IMG/VR virus record: IMGVR_UViG_3300050821_010487
Location: 1 to 64,000 of that record
Origin: a virus
Strand: one strand, 5' to 3'
DNA: 64,000 bases
The translations under genes were made by a program, and so were the position numbers. A model generated the notes under the pieces. It was not told the DNA's origin. It did not search any database and saw only the letters and a list, made by a program, of their open reading frames with translations. Positions 1 to 7,858 of the stretch are shown here, in pieces (position 1 is the stretch's first letter; each line of letters opens with the position of its first letter).

Positions 1-1739
1 TCCTTGAAGCCGCCGGCCGTCATGATGCCATCAAAGTCGGCGGTGTCCACTTCCACCAGGCGCGTCCCGCCGCTGCCGACGGGCACCGGGCGGTTCAGCA
101 GCCGGCCGGCCCGGCTCCACCGCTCGGCGTAGTCGTCGCCCAGCGCGGTCGCGGTCAGCCGGTCGAGCGGCGGCCGGACGGTCGCGGTGTCCATCGCGAC
201 GCGGTAGATCGGGCATGTAGGCACGCATCCGCTGTCGCAGAGCGTCTCGTCGGTCTCGCTGCCCGGCTTCTTCGGGTGGTCGAGGAAGAAGAACTTGGTG
301 GCCAGCGAACTCTGCTTGCTCATGGTGATGGTGCCCGCACCCTGGATGCCGGCCAGCGCCGCGGAGCGCTTCTGCGCTTCCCGGTTGTCGGGGTTGACGT
401 AGCGGGCTTCGGCTTCGGTGGCGGTGCCGAGCATGATCCTCTGCTTGCAGTTGGCCTTCATGTCGCCCGAGCCGGCCATGGAGTTGGTGCCCCGCTGGGA
501 CGCCCACACCGAGGTGCATGCCAGCGCGCGGCCCTTCTGGGTGATGTCCTCGCCCATCCTGATGAACTCGGTGTTGGTGGTGGCGTCGTCGCCAACCTCC
601 TTGCGGGTGCCCCGCATCTGGCCGAACAGGTCGGCCATCTCGTCGGTGATCAGGATGATCTGCGGCATCGAGGCCGACGGGGTGATCTTGGAGCCGTGGG
701 CGGAGTTCATCCGGGCGTCCACTGCCTTGACGAAGCAGTGCATCATCAGGGCGGCCTCGCCCCTGGTGGTCGCGACCCAGTCGATCGCGGGCACGCTGGT
801 CTTACCGTCGGCGAAGGGGCGCAGCCAGGGCCTGGCGACCATGCCGCCCTTCATGTCGATGACCCAGATGACGGTGTCGGTCATGCCGCAGAGCTGCGCC
901 AGGATGACGTTGATCAGGTTGCTCTTCCCGGCGTCGGTCAGGCCGATGATCATTGTGTGCAGGCCCTTGAGGGTGATCATCGCGACCGAGCCGTCCTCCT
1001 GGATGCCGATGGCGAACATCTTGTTGATGGTGTGCGCGCGGTGCTCGGGCTGGAACGGGATGGTCTGGCCCAGGAAGTCCTTCTCCCGCAGCCGCATGGT
1101 GACTTCGGCCGAGTGAGCGCCCTCGGCGAACTCGATCTTGCCGCCTTTCAGGTGCAGGATGACCTCGATCCGCTTGGCGGCCTGGCTGAGGTCATCGATG
1201 GTGACCTTGCCCGAGCGGGGGAGCTGCAACTGAACGATCCGGCCGCCCAGCTCGCGGTCCAGGCCGGTCACCTGGACGCCCTCGAATCCCAGCGCCGTGA
1301 ACATGTGCTCGAACTTCTCCACCTGCTCGGCCAGCTCGGCGTCGGGGCCCGGCTTGGCCGCTGCGGCCTTCTTCTCCTCTTCCGGCATGTCCCGCGCGTG
1401 CGCCGCGGTGAGCGCCATGAGGGGGATGAAGGTGGTCACGCTGGCCATCCAGGCGAGGAGCACCACCGGGTGCCACAGCCGGGCGGCCTGTGCCCACGCG
1501 GCCCAGCCGGCCATGGTGGCCCCCATCGCCAGGGCGGAGACGGAGAACCGGGCGCTGCCGGTCAGGCACCAGATGACAAAGGCGGTGATGGCCCCGCCGG
1601 CGGCGCAGACCGAGGGGATCACCCAGGCGTGGATGTGGGTGTGGGGCAGCACCGCGACCGCGGCGAGAGCACCGACCTCCAGGAGCAGCACCGTCTCGGT
1701 GGCGTGTTCCCAGATCTTGCTGCCCGGCGCGCTCCTCAC
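1..1739 (-). CDS. FtsK/SpoIIIE/TraB-type DNA translocase (3' end outside window)
   Basis: Membrane-anchored DNA-pumping ATPase. The GTG at 1739 follows AGGAGG by 7 nt; the frame is open to the window edge, giving 579 residues without a stop. The N-terminus has several hydrophobic segments (about residues 15-110) followed by a charged linker. Walker A is GLTDAGKS (about 264-272) and Walker B is IILITDEMADLF (about 360-371), the arrangement seen in FtsK/SpoIIIE proteins and in the single-protein conjugation pumps (TraB, TraSA) of Streptomyces plasmids and integrative elements. The C-terminal recognition domain, if any, lies outside. It is divergent from a DUF2637-like membrane gene, a common pairing in actinobacterial conjugative elements, so a transfer or segregation role is inferred rather than virion packaging, for which a separate terminase exists. 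Family assignment is confident; role is not. Confidence 0.9.
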   Translation of the reverse strand, partial: MRSAPGSKIWEHATETVLLLEVGALAAVAVLPHTHIHAWVIPSVCAAGGAITAFVIWCLTGSARFSVSALAMGATMAGWAAWAQAARLWHPVVLLAWMASVTTFIPLMALTAAHARDMPEEEKKAAAAKPGPDAELAEQVEKFEHMFTALGFEGVQVTGLDRELGGRIVQLQLPRSGKVTIDDLSQAAKRIEVILHLKGGKIEFAEGAHSAEVTMRLREKDFLGQTIPFQPEHRAHTINKMFAIGIQEDGSVAMITLKGLHTMIIGLTDAGKSNLINVILAQLCGMTDTVIWVIDMKGGMVARPWLRPFADGKTSVPAIDWVATTRGEAALMMHCFVKAVDARMNSAHGSKITPSASMPQIILITDEMADLFGQMRGTRKEVGDDATTNTEFIRMGEDITQKGRALACTSVWASQRGTNSMAGSGDMKANCKQRIMLGTATEAEARYVNPDNREAQKRSAALAGIQGAGTITMSKQSSLATKFFFLDHPKKPGSETDETLCDSGCVPTCPIYRVAMDTATVRPPLDRLTATALGDDYAERWSRAGRLLNRPVPVGSGGTRLVEVDTADFDGIMTAGGFK

Positions 1740-2097
1740 GGTGTCCTCCTGACTATCGCGGGCCGTCACAGTTGCATGGCACAACACTGAAGTTAGCAGG
1801 TTCCTTACCAACGGACGAGGGCCAGGTGTGACGCGGGAACACGAAATGCCGGTTTTGCGCTGTGACCTGTACTGTGACTGTGACGATTCGTTAGCTGGAA
1901 AGGCGTCAGGGCTTAGTCACACTGCAATCGGTCACACTTGCGAATAATCGCAGGTCAGCGCGCTGCAGTGTGACCCCGGGCCTGCCGGAGGGGCCAAAAT
2001 GGGCCATCCTGGAGGTGTGATCGTGGACGATTACAGGGTTTCTTGATAACGTGAGAACCCTGCCGAAGCTCTGCGAACCGCCCCAAAGGAGGCGAAG
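1740..2097. promoter_or_regulatory. Divergent control region with eight TGTGAC/GTCACA hexamers
   Basis: This 358-bp gap separates the leftward translocase from the rightward membrane-protein operon and holds no convincing gene. TGTGAC or its complement occurs at 1765, 1827, 1861, 1873, 1879, 1916, 1931 and 1969. The copies at 1916-1925 (GTCACACTGC) and 1965-1974 (GCAGTGTGAC) form a perfect 10-bp inverted repeat. The rightward promoter element (2023-2052) lies at the right edge. The density suggests binding sites for a regulator, or iterons; no candidate regulator gene was recognised in the window. Confidence 0.55.
2023..2052 (+). promoter_or_regulatory. Promoter with embedded 19-bp element (copy 1)
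   Basis: GTGGAC, an 18-nt spacer, then TAACGT. The spacer carries TTACAGGGTTTCTTGATAA (2031-2049), differing at one base from the consensus. It lies 46 bp before the ATG at 2098, which has its own AAAGGAGG site. Confidence 0.6.
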
Positions 2098-3192
2098 ATG
2101 ACGGCCACCGATACCGCTGAGAAGCCGTCTGGCTGGGACCGTGCCACTGCCGTGGCCAGCTCTCCCGCCACCCAGCGCGTCACCCGTGCCATCGGCCTCG
2201 CTGTGCCAGTCCTGCTGGTCAACACCGTGGCATTCTTTGGCCAGTTCGGGTACCTCAAGGACCACCTGCCGTGGCCCGTGGCCGGCGTGGCCATGGCCGC
2301 GGTGGCACTGGAGTCCATCGCTATCTACCTGCAGTGGCACGCTCACCTGGCCCAGATGGCCAACGACAGCGCGCTGCGCCTGCGCCTGGCCAGCTACGCC
2401 CTGGCGCTGGTGATCGGCGCGATGAACTACTCCCACTACGCCGGGCCGCACTGGGCGCCGACGGTCCCGGCCGTGATGCTCGGCCTGATGTCGGCGATCT
2501 CCCCGTGGCTGTGGGGCATCCACTCCCGGCGCGTCTCCCGTGACGAGCTGATGCGCCGTGGCCTGGTCGAGGAGCACGCGCTCCGGCTCGGTGCCACCCG
2601 CTGGATGTGGCACGCGCTGCGCTCGTTCCGGGTGATGCACCGTGCCACCTGGACCGGCGAGACCGACCCGGCACGTGCCATCGAGCCGTTCGCGGGCCAG
2701 TACGAGCGGCCCGTGCCACCGCGCCGGAACAACGGCACGCCGGAACAGCCCGAGCTGGCACAGCGTGCCAGCGTGCCAGCGGCCGATCGTGCCATCGCTC
2801 CCTGGCACAGCGAGCCGGAACGCATCGCCCTCGGTGTCGCGCCGGCCGCGCCAGCGGTCCACGCGGCCAGAGCCACCCTGACTGCCTCCCCCAGGCTGCC
2901 GAAGGGCGTTCCTGAGGAGAGGGTCACCGAGGTCGAATTGAAGCTGGCCGGAATGACGCTGGACCAGCTCCATGGCACGTCAGCCCGGGAAGTTTCCCGG
3001 ATGCTCGACCCCGATAGGCCGAACAACCAGCGTCGGCTGGGTGCAAACCTTCTCACCGCTGCTATTGGCGCCAAGACCCAGGAGCCGTCCAATCCGCCGT
3101 CGTCCGTGAATGGCGTGCAACGTGCAGCGCAAGTTTCATCACTAATCCCGATCCCCGTCGGGCACAAGCCCGGAGGTGTTGCCAGTGGCTGA
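2098..3192 (+). CDS. DUF2637/SpdB-like four-helix membrane protein
   Basis: Probable inner-membrane protein of 364 aa. Four hydrophobic helices lie at about residues 28-52, 58-80, 94-115 and 121-141, followed by a basic patch (SRRVSRDELMRRG), a proline/alanine-rich linker and a small C-terminal helical region that may bind DNA. The layout matches actinobacterial DUF2637 proteins and Streptomyces plasmid spread (Spd) proteins, usually next to FtsK/TraB genes as here. The start has AAAGGAGG 8 nt upstream and the promoter element at 2023-2052. The gene contains sixteen copies of TGGCAC/GTGCCA in all three reading frames, far above chance, so the DNA itself may be a binding site. The family call rests on topology and neighbourhood. 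Confidence 0.7.
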   Translation: MTATDTAEKPSGWDRATAVASSPATQRVTRAIGLAVPVLLVNTVAFFGQFGYLKDHLPWPVAGVAMAAVALESIAIYLQWHAHLAQMANDSALRLRLASYALALVIGAMNYSHYAGPHWAPTVPAVMLGLMSAISPWLWGIHSRRVSRDELMRRGLVEEHALRLGATRWMWHALRSFRVMHRATWTGETDPARAIEPFAGQYERPVPPRRNNGTPEQPELAQRASVPAADRAIAPWHSEPERIALGVAPAAPAVHAARATLTASPRLPKGVPEERVTEVELKLAGMTLDQLHGTSAREVSRMLDPDRPNNQRRLGANLLTAAIGAKTQEPSNPPSSVNGVQRAAQVSSLIPIPVGHKPGGVASG

Positions 3193-3957
3193 TACCGAAA
3201 CCGTCGCGGCGCCCGAGAGGTCCCGGGCGTCCAGGCCCCGGCGTGCGGGAATCGGGGTGCTGCTCCTGGTCGTGGCCGGGGCCGCGGTCGCCCAGGTCGC
3301 CGGCGCCGGGATCTTCATCGTGATCCTGATCGGGCTGGGGGTGATCGCCGGGCTGTGGGTCCTCTCCCGCGTCCTCCCGGCGCTCGCCTCCATGGCTGGC
3401 CACTGGCGGAGCCTCCGGGGCTCACGCAGCCCGCGTTCCTCCAGGCAGGGCCTGAAACGCCCCCCGGGCGGCCCCAGGCGGCGTAAGCCGTTCGGCCGCG
3501 GTGGCGGCAGCCCTCTCGGCCGCAAGAGCGGAGGGGGCCGCAAGGGGCTCGGGCTCGGCCGTGGCGGCTCCGGCCGGAAGGGCTCGGGCCTGAGCCGGAA
3601 GGGGAAGTCCTCCAGGCCGGCCGGTGGCCAGCGCTCCGGTCTCCTGGGCCGCAAGGGTGGCCCCAAAGGTTCCGCCCGGACTGGTACCGGCAAGAGTTCC
3701 CGCCGGCACAAGGGCCCTGGTGCCAAGCCACCGTCGGGCCGCAAGGGAATCCTCGGCCGTGGCCGTGCCGGTGGCACGGGACGCAAGCGTGGCACGGGCG
3801 GTGCCGGTGGCACAGGTCGCAGGCGTGGCATTCTGGGCCGGCACCGCAGCGGCCGGGGAGGCCGTGGCACGCCGCATGGGCCGGCACACCGCCGCCGTGG
3901 TACTGGCACGGCACGCAGGCGCCGGTTCCTCCGGTTCCGCCGGCACGCCCCTGGCAC
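2141..3957. repeat. Dense TGGCAC/GTGCCA hexamer cluster
   Basis: At least 23 copies: 2141, 2186, 2203, 2303, 2335, 2591, 2608, 2642, 2675, 2713, 2756, 2765, 2773, 2789, 2803, 2973, 3720, 3772, 3790, 3808, 3865, 3904 and 3952. About one copy per 1.5 kb is expected at this GC content. GCTGGCAC-AGC-GTGCCAGC at 2754-2772 is an inverted repeat. Copies fall in different codon frames (Val-Pro, Arg-Ala, Trp-His, Gly-Thr), which argues for a DNA-level signal. Confidence 0.6.
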
Positions 3958-4918
3958 ACCCCCGCGCGGCGGGAACACCCGTGGGCGCCCCCAGGGGCAG
4001 CGCCGTGGCCGCCAGCAGCCTCAGGGCCAGCCACAGGCCAGGCGCCGGCGCTTCCGCATCTTCCGCCGCCGTCGCGGGCCACAGCCGCAGGGCCAGCAGC
4101 AGCCTCAGGGCCGCCCCCCGCCGCCGAGGAGCCGGGCCCGCCGCTGGCTGCGCCGGAACACCCCCCGGGCCCGTGCCCGGCGCCGTGCCGCCCGCCGGCG
4201 TCACCGCCTTGGGCTTCCGCCGAGGGCCCCGCTGCCGCCGCGGTGGCGCCCGAGCCTGCGCCGCACGATGCGCTGGCTCACTCCCCAGGGCCGCAGGGCC
4301 CGGAGGGCCAGGAGAGCGGTCCGGCTGCGTGTCCCGCCGAGGGCCCGGCTGGCGGCTTTCTTGCTAACATGGTGGCAGCGCATGCGCCCGGATGGATACA
4401 GCGGCGAGGACGCACAGCTCCCGCTTCCCCGCCCCGCCCGGTGGGTGCAGCCCCCGCGCCAGGACCCGCATGACGCGGAGATGCCGTCGGCGTCTCCGGC
4501 GCAGCCCGCCAGGACCCTGGTCCCGGCAGGCAACCTCAATGATCCACCCCAAGGAGACAGGATGACTGACGCAGCAACGACCACCCCGATCCAGAGCGCG
4601 ACCGAGGCCATGCGTGAGGTGCTCGGCGGCTACGACCCCCAGAATCTGATGTCGGCGCTCCAGGTCTTCCCCGACCTGGCCGAGCACTACGACGGGATGG
4701 CCGAGAACCTGACCGCCCTGGCGGCCCGGCTCGATGAGAGCCCGGTGCACGAGACTCTTCGGGAAAGCCTCCGCGAGCAGGCGGGGGTCTTCGGTGGCCT
4801 GGCCGACCAGGCCCGGGAGGCTCACGCCCAGGCGCAGAGCCTGCACGAGGACGACATCCGGCGCATCAACGAACCGCGTACCGGCGAGAACATGGCGGAC
4901 TTCGAGGCTCACCAGTAG
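3185..4918 (+). CDS. Very basic low-complexity membrane protein with acidic helical tail
   Basis: 577 aa from the GTG at 3185, 8 nt after GGAGG and overlapping the previous stop. Two hydrophobic segments (about residues 20-62) precede some 330 residues dominated by Arg, Lys, Gly, Pro and Gln, including runs such as RRRRFLRFRR, then a soluble helical tail (about 459-577). No enzyme family is recognisable. The arginine-rich part would bind DNA or RNA strongly, so a membrane-tethered nucleic-acid-binding role in transfer is an inference. AAGGAGA just before the in-frame ATG at 4561 suggests the tail is also made alone. The repetitive base composition might instead produce an open frame by chance, but the helices at both ends look real. 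Confidence 0.6.
   Translation: MADTETVAAPERSRASRPRRAGIGVLLLVVAGAAVAQVAGAGIFIVILIGLGVIAGLWVLSRVLPALASMAGHWRSLRGSRSPRSSRQGLKRPPGGPRRRKPFGRGGGSPLGRKSGGGRKGLGLGRGGSGRKGSGLSRKGKSSRPAGGQRSGLLGRKGGPKGSARTGTGKSSRRHKGPGAKPPSGRKGILGRGRAGGTGRKRGTGGAGGTGRRRGILGRHRSGRGGRGTPHGPAHRRRGTGTARRRRFLRFRRHAPGTPPRGGNTRGRPQGQRRGRQQPQGQPQARRRRFRIFRRRRGPQPQGQQQPQGRPPPPRSRARRWLRRNTPRARARRRAARRRHRLGLPPRAPLPPRWRPSLRRTMRWLTPQGRRARRARRAVRLRVPPRARLAAFLLTWWQRMRPDGYSGEDAQLPLPRPARWVQPPRQDPHDAEMPSASPAQPARTLVPAGNLNDPPQGDRMTDAATTTPIQSATEAMREVLGGYDPQNLMSALQVFPDLAEHYDGMAENLTALAARLDESPVHETLRESLREQAGVFGGLADQAREAHAQAQSLHEDDIRRINEPRTGENMADFEAHQ
4364..4377 (+). promoter_or_regulatory. Half-copy of the 19-bp element inside a gene
   Basis: GGCTTTCTTGCTAA matches the right half of the repeated element, followed by CATGG. 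The left half has diverged and there is no good -35 box, so it may be a weak internal site ahead of the start at 4561. Confidence 0.3.
4561..4918 (+). CDS. Possible internally initiated 118-aa helical protein
   Basis: In-frame alternative product of the 3185-4918 gene. The ATG at 4561 is preceded by AAGGAGACAGG, as good a ribosome site as most in the window. The product is acidic and helical (MTDAATTTPIQSATEAMREV at its start), with heptad-like leucines and alanines. It resembles small secreted or coiled-coil proteins but no family is recognised. The sequence cannot tell whether it is made separately, as part of the long protein, or both. Confidence 0.45.
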
Positions 4919-4930
4919 GTAGCCTCCACC

Positions 4931-4983
4931 GCAGGAGGGCCTGACCGCGGAAGACCCGGCGCCGGTCAGGCCCTCCTGCTTTT
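4931..4983 (+). terminator. Rho-independent terminator
   Basis: A perfect 17-bp inverted repeat (GCAGGAGGGCCTGACCG and its complement, 4931-4947 and 4963-4979) is followed by TTTT. It ends the operon at 2098-4918 and insulates the next promoter. Confidence 0.9.
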
Positions 4984-5061
4984 GGCCAAGATCAGGCCGG
5001 TGTTCCGGTGGCACGCTGGGCAGACTGTCCGAACCTGGCGTCAGGCTTCCCTCATGAAACC

Positions 5062-5091
5062 TTGTGTGATTACAGCTTTTCTTGCTAAGAT
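5062..5091 (+). promoter_or_regulatory. Promoter with embedded 19-bp element (copy 3), leaderless
   Basis: TTGTGT, an 18-nt spacer, then TAAGAT. The spacer contains TTACAGCTTTTCTTGCTAA (5070-5088). The -10 box ends 6 nt before the ATG at 5098, so the transcript should start at or next to the start codon. Confidence 0.7.
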
Positions 5092-5097
5092 GGTCCC

Positions 5098-5970
5098 ATG
5101 ACAAGGAGCCGGAACGCAGAAGAGCAGAACCTGATCGACACGCTGGCCGCGGGCGTCGCCCGGCTCGCCAGCACCGACGAGTGGCAGGCCTACCTGGACG
5201 TGCAGGCCAAGTTCCCCGCCTACAGCTTCGCGAACACGATGCTGATCTTCCGCCAGGCCCCCTGGGCCACGCGCGTGATGGCCGAGGGCGCAGCGGACGG
5301 CAAGAACGGCTGGAAGTCACTCGGCCGCACCCTCAAGCCCGGCGAGAAGCAGAACCCGATCGCGATCTGGGCCCCCTCGTTCCGCACCGTGAAGGCCGAG
5401 GACTCCCCCGACGGCGAGGACCACCGCTGGACCAACTTCCGCCCGGTGCCGGTGTACGACGTCAGCCAGACCGAGGGCGCGGACCTGCCCGAGCCGGTCA
5501 AGCTGCTCGGCGGCGAGGCCCCCGAGGGCGCGCTGGACCAGGCCGTCGCTTTCATCAGGTCACTGGGCTACACGGTCGGCTTCGTGGACGAGATCCCGGG
5601 CGGCGCCAACGGTCACGTCATCTGGGCGGACCGGCTGGTCGAGATCGCCACCTCCGGCCGCTCCACCCGGCAGCAGTTCAAGACCGCGCTGCACGAGGCG
5701 GGCCACATCCTGATGGGCCACGAGGAGCTGGAGCGCATGGACCGTGGCCGCAAGGAACTGGAGGCCGAGTCGGTCGCCTACGTTGCCGCCGCGAGCCTCG
5801 GCGTCGAGACCGATGACTACAGCTTCGGCTACGTCCTGCACTGGCAGGGCAGCGACCCGGCGAGGGCTGCCAGGGCCCTGAAGTCCAGCGGCAAGCGCAT
5901 CCAGCAGGCCGCCCAGAAGATCGTGGCCGGCTTCGAGGCCGTCCCCCAGGAGCAGCAGGAGGCAGCGTGA
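5098..5970 (+). CDS. ArdC-type antirestriction protein (ssDNA-binding plus zincin domain)
   Basis: 290 aa. Residues about 10-110 resemble the ArdC N-terminal ssDNA-binding domain (YSFANTMLIFRQ, GWKSLGRTLKPGEK). The C-terminal half is a zincin-like domain with HEAGH at about 199-203 and a downstream glutamate in ELEAESVAYV. ArdC proteins coat incoming single-stranded plasmid or phage DNA and shield it from restriction. The gene leads an operon reaching 6951. The promoter predicts a leaderless mRNA, which would suit very early expression. The zinc ligands are present, so peptidase activity is possible. Confidence 0.85.
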   Translation: MTRSRNAEEQNLIDTLAAGVARLASTDEWQAYLDVQAKFPAYSFANTMLIFRQAPWATRVMAEGAADGKNGWKSLGRTLKPGEKQNPIAIWAPSFRTVKAEDSPDGEDHRWTNFRPVPVYDVSQTEGADLPEPVKLLGGEAPEGALDQAVAFIRSLGYTVGFVDEIPGGANGHVIWADRLVEIATSGRSTRQQFKTALHEAGHILMGHEELERMDRGRKELEAESVAYVAAASLGVETDDYSFGYVLHWQGSDPARAARALKSSGKRIQQAAQKIVAGFEAVPQEQQEAA

Positions 5971-6407
5971 ACCTCACGCTGGTGACCGCGCGGGACGAGC
6001 CCATCTCGATCCTGCGCGGCCTGGACCCCGCCGATGTCGAGGCTCTCGGCCGCGACGTCGTGTACCTGATCCACCTGGAGATCCCGTTCATCCTCGGCCG
6101 GTACGCCTTCCGGCACTACATCGGCACCGCGCACGCGGGCAAGTTCACGAACCGGATGGTCCAGCACCGCACCGGCCAGGGCTCGAAGTTCCTCCGGATG
6201 GCCATGCGTGCGCGCATCACCTGGCACATATCCCGGGTGTGGGCCGTTCCCGCGGGCCAGACCCTGAACGGTGAGGAACGCCGGATCAAGAACATGGGCG
6301 GGGCCAGCCGGTCGTGCCCGAGCTGCGGCATCGTTCCCCTGGCCGAGCGCCAGAAGTACCGGGGCACTGACGGCCGCTACGTCACGATCCCGAGGAGGAC
6401 AGCGTGA
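5967..6407 (+). CDS. GIY-YIG-like nuclease with zinc motif
   Basis: 146 aa, start overlapping the ArdC-like stop by 4 nt. VYLIHL and RHYIGTA lie where the GIY and YIG strands belong, followed by a conserved-looking Arg/His stretch (MVQHRTGQGSKFLR) and a glutamate in GEERRIKN that would bind the metal. The C-terminus has CPSCG. Such small GIY-YIG-like proteins occur in actinobacterial plasmids and phages. The spacing between the two motifs is normal, but the first motif is degenerate, so activity is uncertain. Confidence 0.6.
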   Translation: MNLTLVTARDEPISILRGLDPADVEALGRDVVYLIHLEIPFILGRYAFRHYIGTAHAGKFTNRMVQHRTGQGSKFLRMAMRARITWHISRVWAVPAGQTLNGEERRIKNMGGASRSCPSCGIVPLAERQKYRGTDGRYVTIPRRTA

Positions 6408-6670
6408 GCAGTTTGACGGTAAGAGGCCACACCGCCCGGCAGGACGGCCAGACGGTGGCCTTCCTGACCTACAGCGGCCGGGTGGTCACGGTCAAGGCGC
6501 CTGGCGGCAAGGTGGCCGGGCGCCTGCTCCGGCAGAACGACACCCAGCCCTACTCCTACGACGCCTGGACGGCGCTGCACGAGGGCGCAATGACCCCCAG
6601 CGACCGCCTGCTGGCCGAGGGCCAGCCCATCGAGGCCGCCGTCGAGCGCGTCCTCCAGGAGGTGGCGTGA
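6404..6670 (+). CDS. Hypothetical protein, 88 aa
   Basis: Starts at a GTG overlapping the previous stop (GTGA) and ends overlapping the next start. Predicted beta-rich N-terminus with a small helical tail (EAAVERVLQEV). No family recognised. Translationally coupled within the ArdC operon. Confidence 0.65.
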   Translation: MSSLTVRGHTARQDGQTVAFLTYSGRVVTVKAPGGKVAGRLLRQNDTQPYSYDAWTALHEGAMTPSDRLLAEGQPIEAAVERVLQEVA

Positions 6671-6951
6671 TGACCAGCCGTAAGCCGGTCAGGCCCCTGG
6701 AGGACATGCCGGACGGTGAGCGCGAGGAGTGGATCAGGAAGGCGCCGGTCCCCGTCCGGGACTACATCAAGCACCTGGAGGCCGAGCTGGCCGGCCAGGA
6801 CGAGGAGCTGGCGGACGTCCAGAAAGCCGAGGACTTCGGCCAGGCGATCATCAGCCTGTGGACGGTAACCGCCATGCGCCGTCACAAGGCGGGCGACCAG
6901 GCGGGCTCTGACCGGGCTTTCCGGGCCGCGCGGCTTCTCCGGGTTGACTGA
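6670..6951 (+). CDS. Hypothetical coiled-coil protein, 93 aa
   Basis: Starts in a TGATG overlap with the previous gene. A short charged N-terminus precedes a helix (VRDYIKHLEAELAGQDEELA) likely to form a coiled coil. No family recognised. The -35 box of the next promoter (TTGACT) lies across its last codons. Confidence 0.65.
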   Translation: MTSRKPVRPLEDMPDGEREEWIRKAPVPVRDYIKHLEAELAGQDEELADVQKAEDFGQAIISLWTVTAMRRHKAGDQAGSDRAFRAARLLRVD

Positions 6952-6973
6952 CTACAGCTTTTCTTGCTAACCT
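6944..6973 (+). promoter_or_regulatory. Promoter with embedded 19-bp element (copy 4)
   Basis: TTGACT, an 18-nt spacer, then TAACCT. The spacer contains CTACAGCTTTTCTTGCTAA (6952-6970). It drives the gene at 7014. Confidence 0.75.
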
Positions 6974-7013
6974 CGTGCCAAGCACGAACCACCCAGCGAA
7001 AGGGAGACCAAGA

Positions 7014-7811
7014 ATGACCGCCACCGCCGAGACCACGGGCACGACCGCCAAGCTGGCGCCGGTAGCCCCTGGCATCCTCGCACAGGCCCAGCCCGGCAAG
7101 TCCTGGACCGTTGCTTCGCTCGCCGGCCTGCTCGCAGGCCCGGCGCCGGAGCTGCCAGAGACCGCGCCGTTCCCTGAGCCTCCTGCGGCCGTTACCTTCA
7201 CCCCGGCCCTGCGGAAGTCGCTCAGCGCGCTGCCCAGCATCGTCGGCCAGGTGAACCCCACCGCCCGCCGGCTTCTGACGGCCGGCGAGCTGGCCCAGGT
7301 CACTGATGAGCGCAACGCGATCAACGCCGTGGCCGAGCCGCTGGCCAAGCGGGTCAAGGTCATCAGCGAGTACGTCCGGACCCACCAGGACCTCCAGGCC
7401 GAGGCGGCCCGGCAGGCCACCCCTACCGCGGTGGTCCGCGGCGGGCGTGTCATCACTCTGGCCACCGAGCGTGTCGCCGACGGCGCCGCGAAGGGCCACT
7501 ACCTGCTGGCGATGCCCGAGGCTCCGTACGAGACCCCCGTCGAGGGTTACGACGACGCCTGGCAGCAGCGCTACGTCAGCGGCCCGGTGAGCCAGTCCCT
7601 GGGCGCGCTCGAAGCGCTCCTGGCCGACGGCGCCATCGACCGCAAGGAGTACCTGGCGATGACCCGGGAGACCCGGGCCCTCGACCAGGGCAAGATCACA
7701 GCGTTCATCGCGAAGAACCCGGCCCGCGGGCTGGAGATCCTCGCGGCGATCACCAAGCGCGGCGCCCCCAGCGCTTCCCTGTACGCCCCGAAGAAGAAGT
7801 CTGAGGGGTAA
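7014..7811 (+). CDS. Hypothetical phage protein, 265 aa
   Basis: The ATG at 7014 has GGGAGA 5 nt upstream. An Ala/Pro-rich N-terminus precedes a helical core (about 75-130) and a C-terminal helical part ending in a basic tail (YAPKKKSEG). It forms a single-gene unit with its own promoter element and a strong hairpin downstream, so it is probably well expressed. No family recognised. Confidence 0.7.
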   Translation: MTATAETTGTTAKLAPVAPGILAQAQPGKSWTVASLAGLLAGPAPELPETAPFPEPPAAVTFTPALRKSLSALPSIVGQVNPTARRLLTAGELAQVTDERNAINAVAEPLAKRVKVISEYVRTHQDLQAEAARQATPTAVVRGGRVITLATERVADGAAKGHYLLAMPEAPYETPVEGYDDAWQQRYVSGPVSQSLGALEALLADGAIDRKEYLAMTRETRALDQGKITAFIAKNPARGLEILAAITKRGAPSASLYAPKKKSEG

Positions 7812-7821
7812 GCCAACGATC

Positions 7822-7858
7822 GCGGCGGGACCCCCGGATGACCCGGGGGTCCCGCCGC
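7822..7858 (+). terminator. Strong hairpin terminator without U-tract
   Basis: GCGGCGGGACCCCCGG, a 4-nt loop, then the complementary strand. GC-rich stems lacking a U-run are common as actinobacterial terminators. Confidence 0.7.

Noticed and set aside
276-1790. Long rightward open frame (504 codons)
   Set aside because: Antisense to the translocase gene, which has Walker motifs and a good start. High-GC DNA gives long antisense frames.
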